Assembly: GCA_021796375.1 (NCBI GenBank)
Contig: JAJYJF010000184.1
Location: 1-5,525 of the forward strand
Source of the DNA: Chloroflexota bacterium
GTDB lineage: Bacteria; Chloroflexota; Anaerolineae; Anaerolineales; Anaerolineaceae
Direction: 5' to 3'
DNA: 5,525 bases
The notes beneath the pieces are model-generated. The model did no database searches and was not told where the DNA came from. It saw only the letters and a list, made by a program, of their open reading frames with translations. Below, piece after piece: positions 4,916 through 5,525 of the stretch. The translations under genes and the position numbers were made by a program. Each line of letters opens with the position of its first letter. Position 1 is the first letter of the stretch.

Positions 4916-5525
4916 CACGCGCCTCCTTTGCGGCCCAGGGCCGGGTGAACCTTGTAATCCCCCAGCGGGTAGTAGGGGATCATATGCTCCTCCAGCCACA
5001 CGATCGACTCCACAGGGGTCAGCCCCCAGTTGGTCGGGCAGTTGGATAAGAGCTCCACGATCGAGAACCCCAGGCCCTGCAGCTGGACCTCGAAAGCGGT
5101 GCGGATGGCTTTCTTGGCCAGGCGGATATTCTTCGGGTCGTGCAGCGAGCGCCGCACCGCGTACGAGACGCCGTCCAGGTTGGAGAGCAGCTCCATCATA
5201 CGGATCGGATAGCCCGCCTGCTCGACGTCCCGCCCCAGCGGGGAGGAGGTGGTCTTCTGTCCCGGCAGGGTGGTAGGGGCCATCTGCCCGCCGGTCATGC
5301 CGTAGTTGGCATTGTTGATAAAGATGACCGTCAGGTTCTCGCCGCGGGTGGCCGCGTGGATGATCTCGGCCGTCCCGATGGAGGCCAGGTCACCATCTCC
5401 CTGGTAGGTCCACACGACCGCCTCGGGGATGATGCGCTTGATTCCGGTGGCCAGGGCAGGCGCCCGGCCGTGCGGGGCCTCGACCCAATCGCAGTTCATA
5501 TAGTTATACGCAAACACCGAGCAGC
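4915..5525 (-). CDS. 2-oxoacid:ferredoxin oxidoreductase, beta (TPP-binding) subunit, C-terminal part (cut at the window edge)
   Basis: The frame runs off the right edge; the last full codon is 5521-5523 and 202 residues are visible, ending at the TGA 4915-4917. The visible start [13 protein letters not shown] continues the family's G-x-G-C-S segment, so the GTG at 5515-5517 is internal, not the start. The thiamine diphosphate/Mg site is complete: G42-D-G-D45 with the paired N70-N71 25 residues on, then [13 protein letters not shown] (73-85), as in KorB/VorB-type beta subunits. The tail [32 protein letters not shown] is typical of the same group. This subunit carries the cofactor that decarboxylates the 2-oxoacid; electrons leave to ferredoxin. 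The alpha subunit and a possible ferredoxin-like delta subunit are expected upstream, beyond 5525. It overlaps the gamma gene by one base, as in an operon. Whether the substrate is 2-oxoglutarate or branched-chain 2-oxoacids is open. Confidence 0.93.
   Translation of the reverse strand, partial: CSVFAYNYMNCDWVEAPHGRAPALATGIKRIIPEAVVWTYQGDGDLASIGTAEIIHAATRGENLTVIFINNANYGMTGGQMAPTTLPGQKTTSSPLGRDVEQAGYPIRMMELLSNLDGVSYAVRRSLHDPKNIRLAKKAIRTAFEVQLQGLGFSIVELLSNCPTNWGLTPVESIVWLEEHMIPYYPLGDYKVHPALGRKGGA
4922..4928 (-). promoter_or_regulatory. Ribosome binding site that fixes the gamma-subunit start
   Basis: On the minus strand AAGGAGG lies inside the last codons of the beta gene, six bases before the ATG at 4915. 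This supports that start over the upstream in-frame ATG at 4999. Confidence 0.8.

Noticed and set aside
4916..4999. N-terminal extension of the gamma subunit to an upstream ATG
   Set aside because: The extra 28 residues are beta-subunit sequence read in another frame; the ATG at 4915 has a good ribosome binding site and begins at the family motif.

Overview
The window is GC-rich DNA with four complete genes and two genes cut by the window edges. The mix fits an anaerobic bacterium: a thiamine-diphosphate 2-oxoacid:ferredoxin oxidoreductase, a radical-SAM molybdenum cofactor enzyme, and dispersed intergenic repeats. The protein style, including a BrkB-family membrane protein with a long C-terminal tail, suggests Chloroflexota (Anaerolineae-like). 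That placement is an impression from the sequence, not a demonstrated assignment.

Layout. Bases 2-613 (+) are the C-terminal part of a YihY/BrkB-family membrane protein. Bases 614-1024 are non-coding. They hold copy 1 of a dispersed repeat (about 618-859), then a 14-bp stem-loop and promoter-like boxes ahead of moaA. moaA (1025-2005, +) makes GTP 3',8-cyclase, the first step of molybdenum cofactor synthesis. A GNAT acetyltransferase (2030-2518, +) follows after 24 bases and is probably co-transcribed. An MFS transporter (2575-3858, -) converges on this pair and may be read from a nearly leaderless mRNA. Bases 3859-4363 are non-coding. They contain a short hairpin (3927-3952) and copy 2 of the repeat (about 3974-4344), which is larger, has 13-bp inverted ends and carries a perfect 40-bp palindrome. 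The gamma (4364-4915, -) and beta (4915-5525, -, cut) subunits of a 2-oxoacid:ferredoxin oxidoreductase overlap by one base.

The genes do not form one pathway. There are two probable transcription units, moaA-GNAT and the oxidoreductase operon, plus single genes. The most notable feature is the repeat pair. The copies are inverted in the window, yet each begins just after the stop codon of the gene before it (brkB-like or gamma subunit) and lies in the same orientation relative to that gene. Each is followed by another gene on the same strand (moaA or the MFS gene). This could be a mobile MITE-like element or a conserved 3'-UTR/intergenic RNA element. I see no CRISPR array, tRNA, rRNA or transposase gene.
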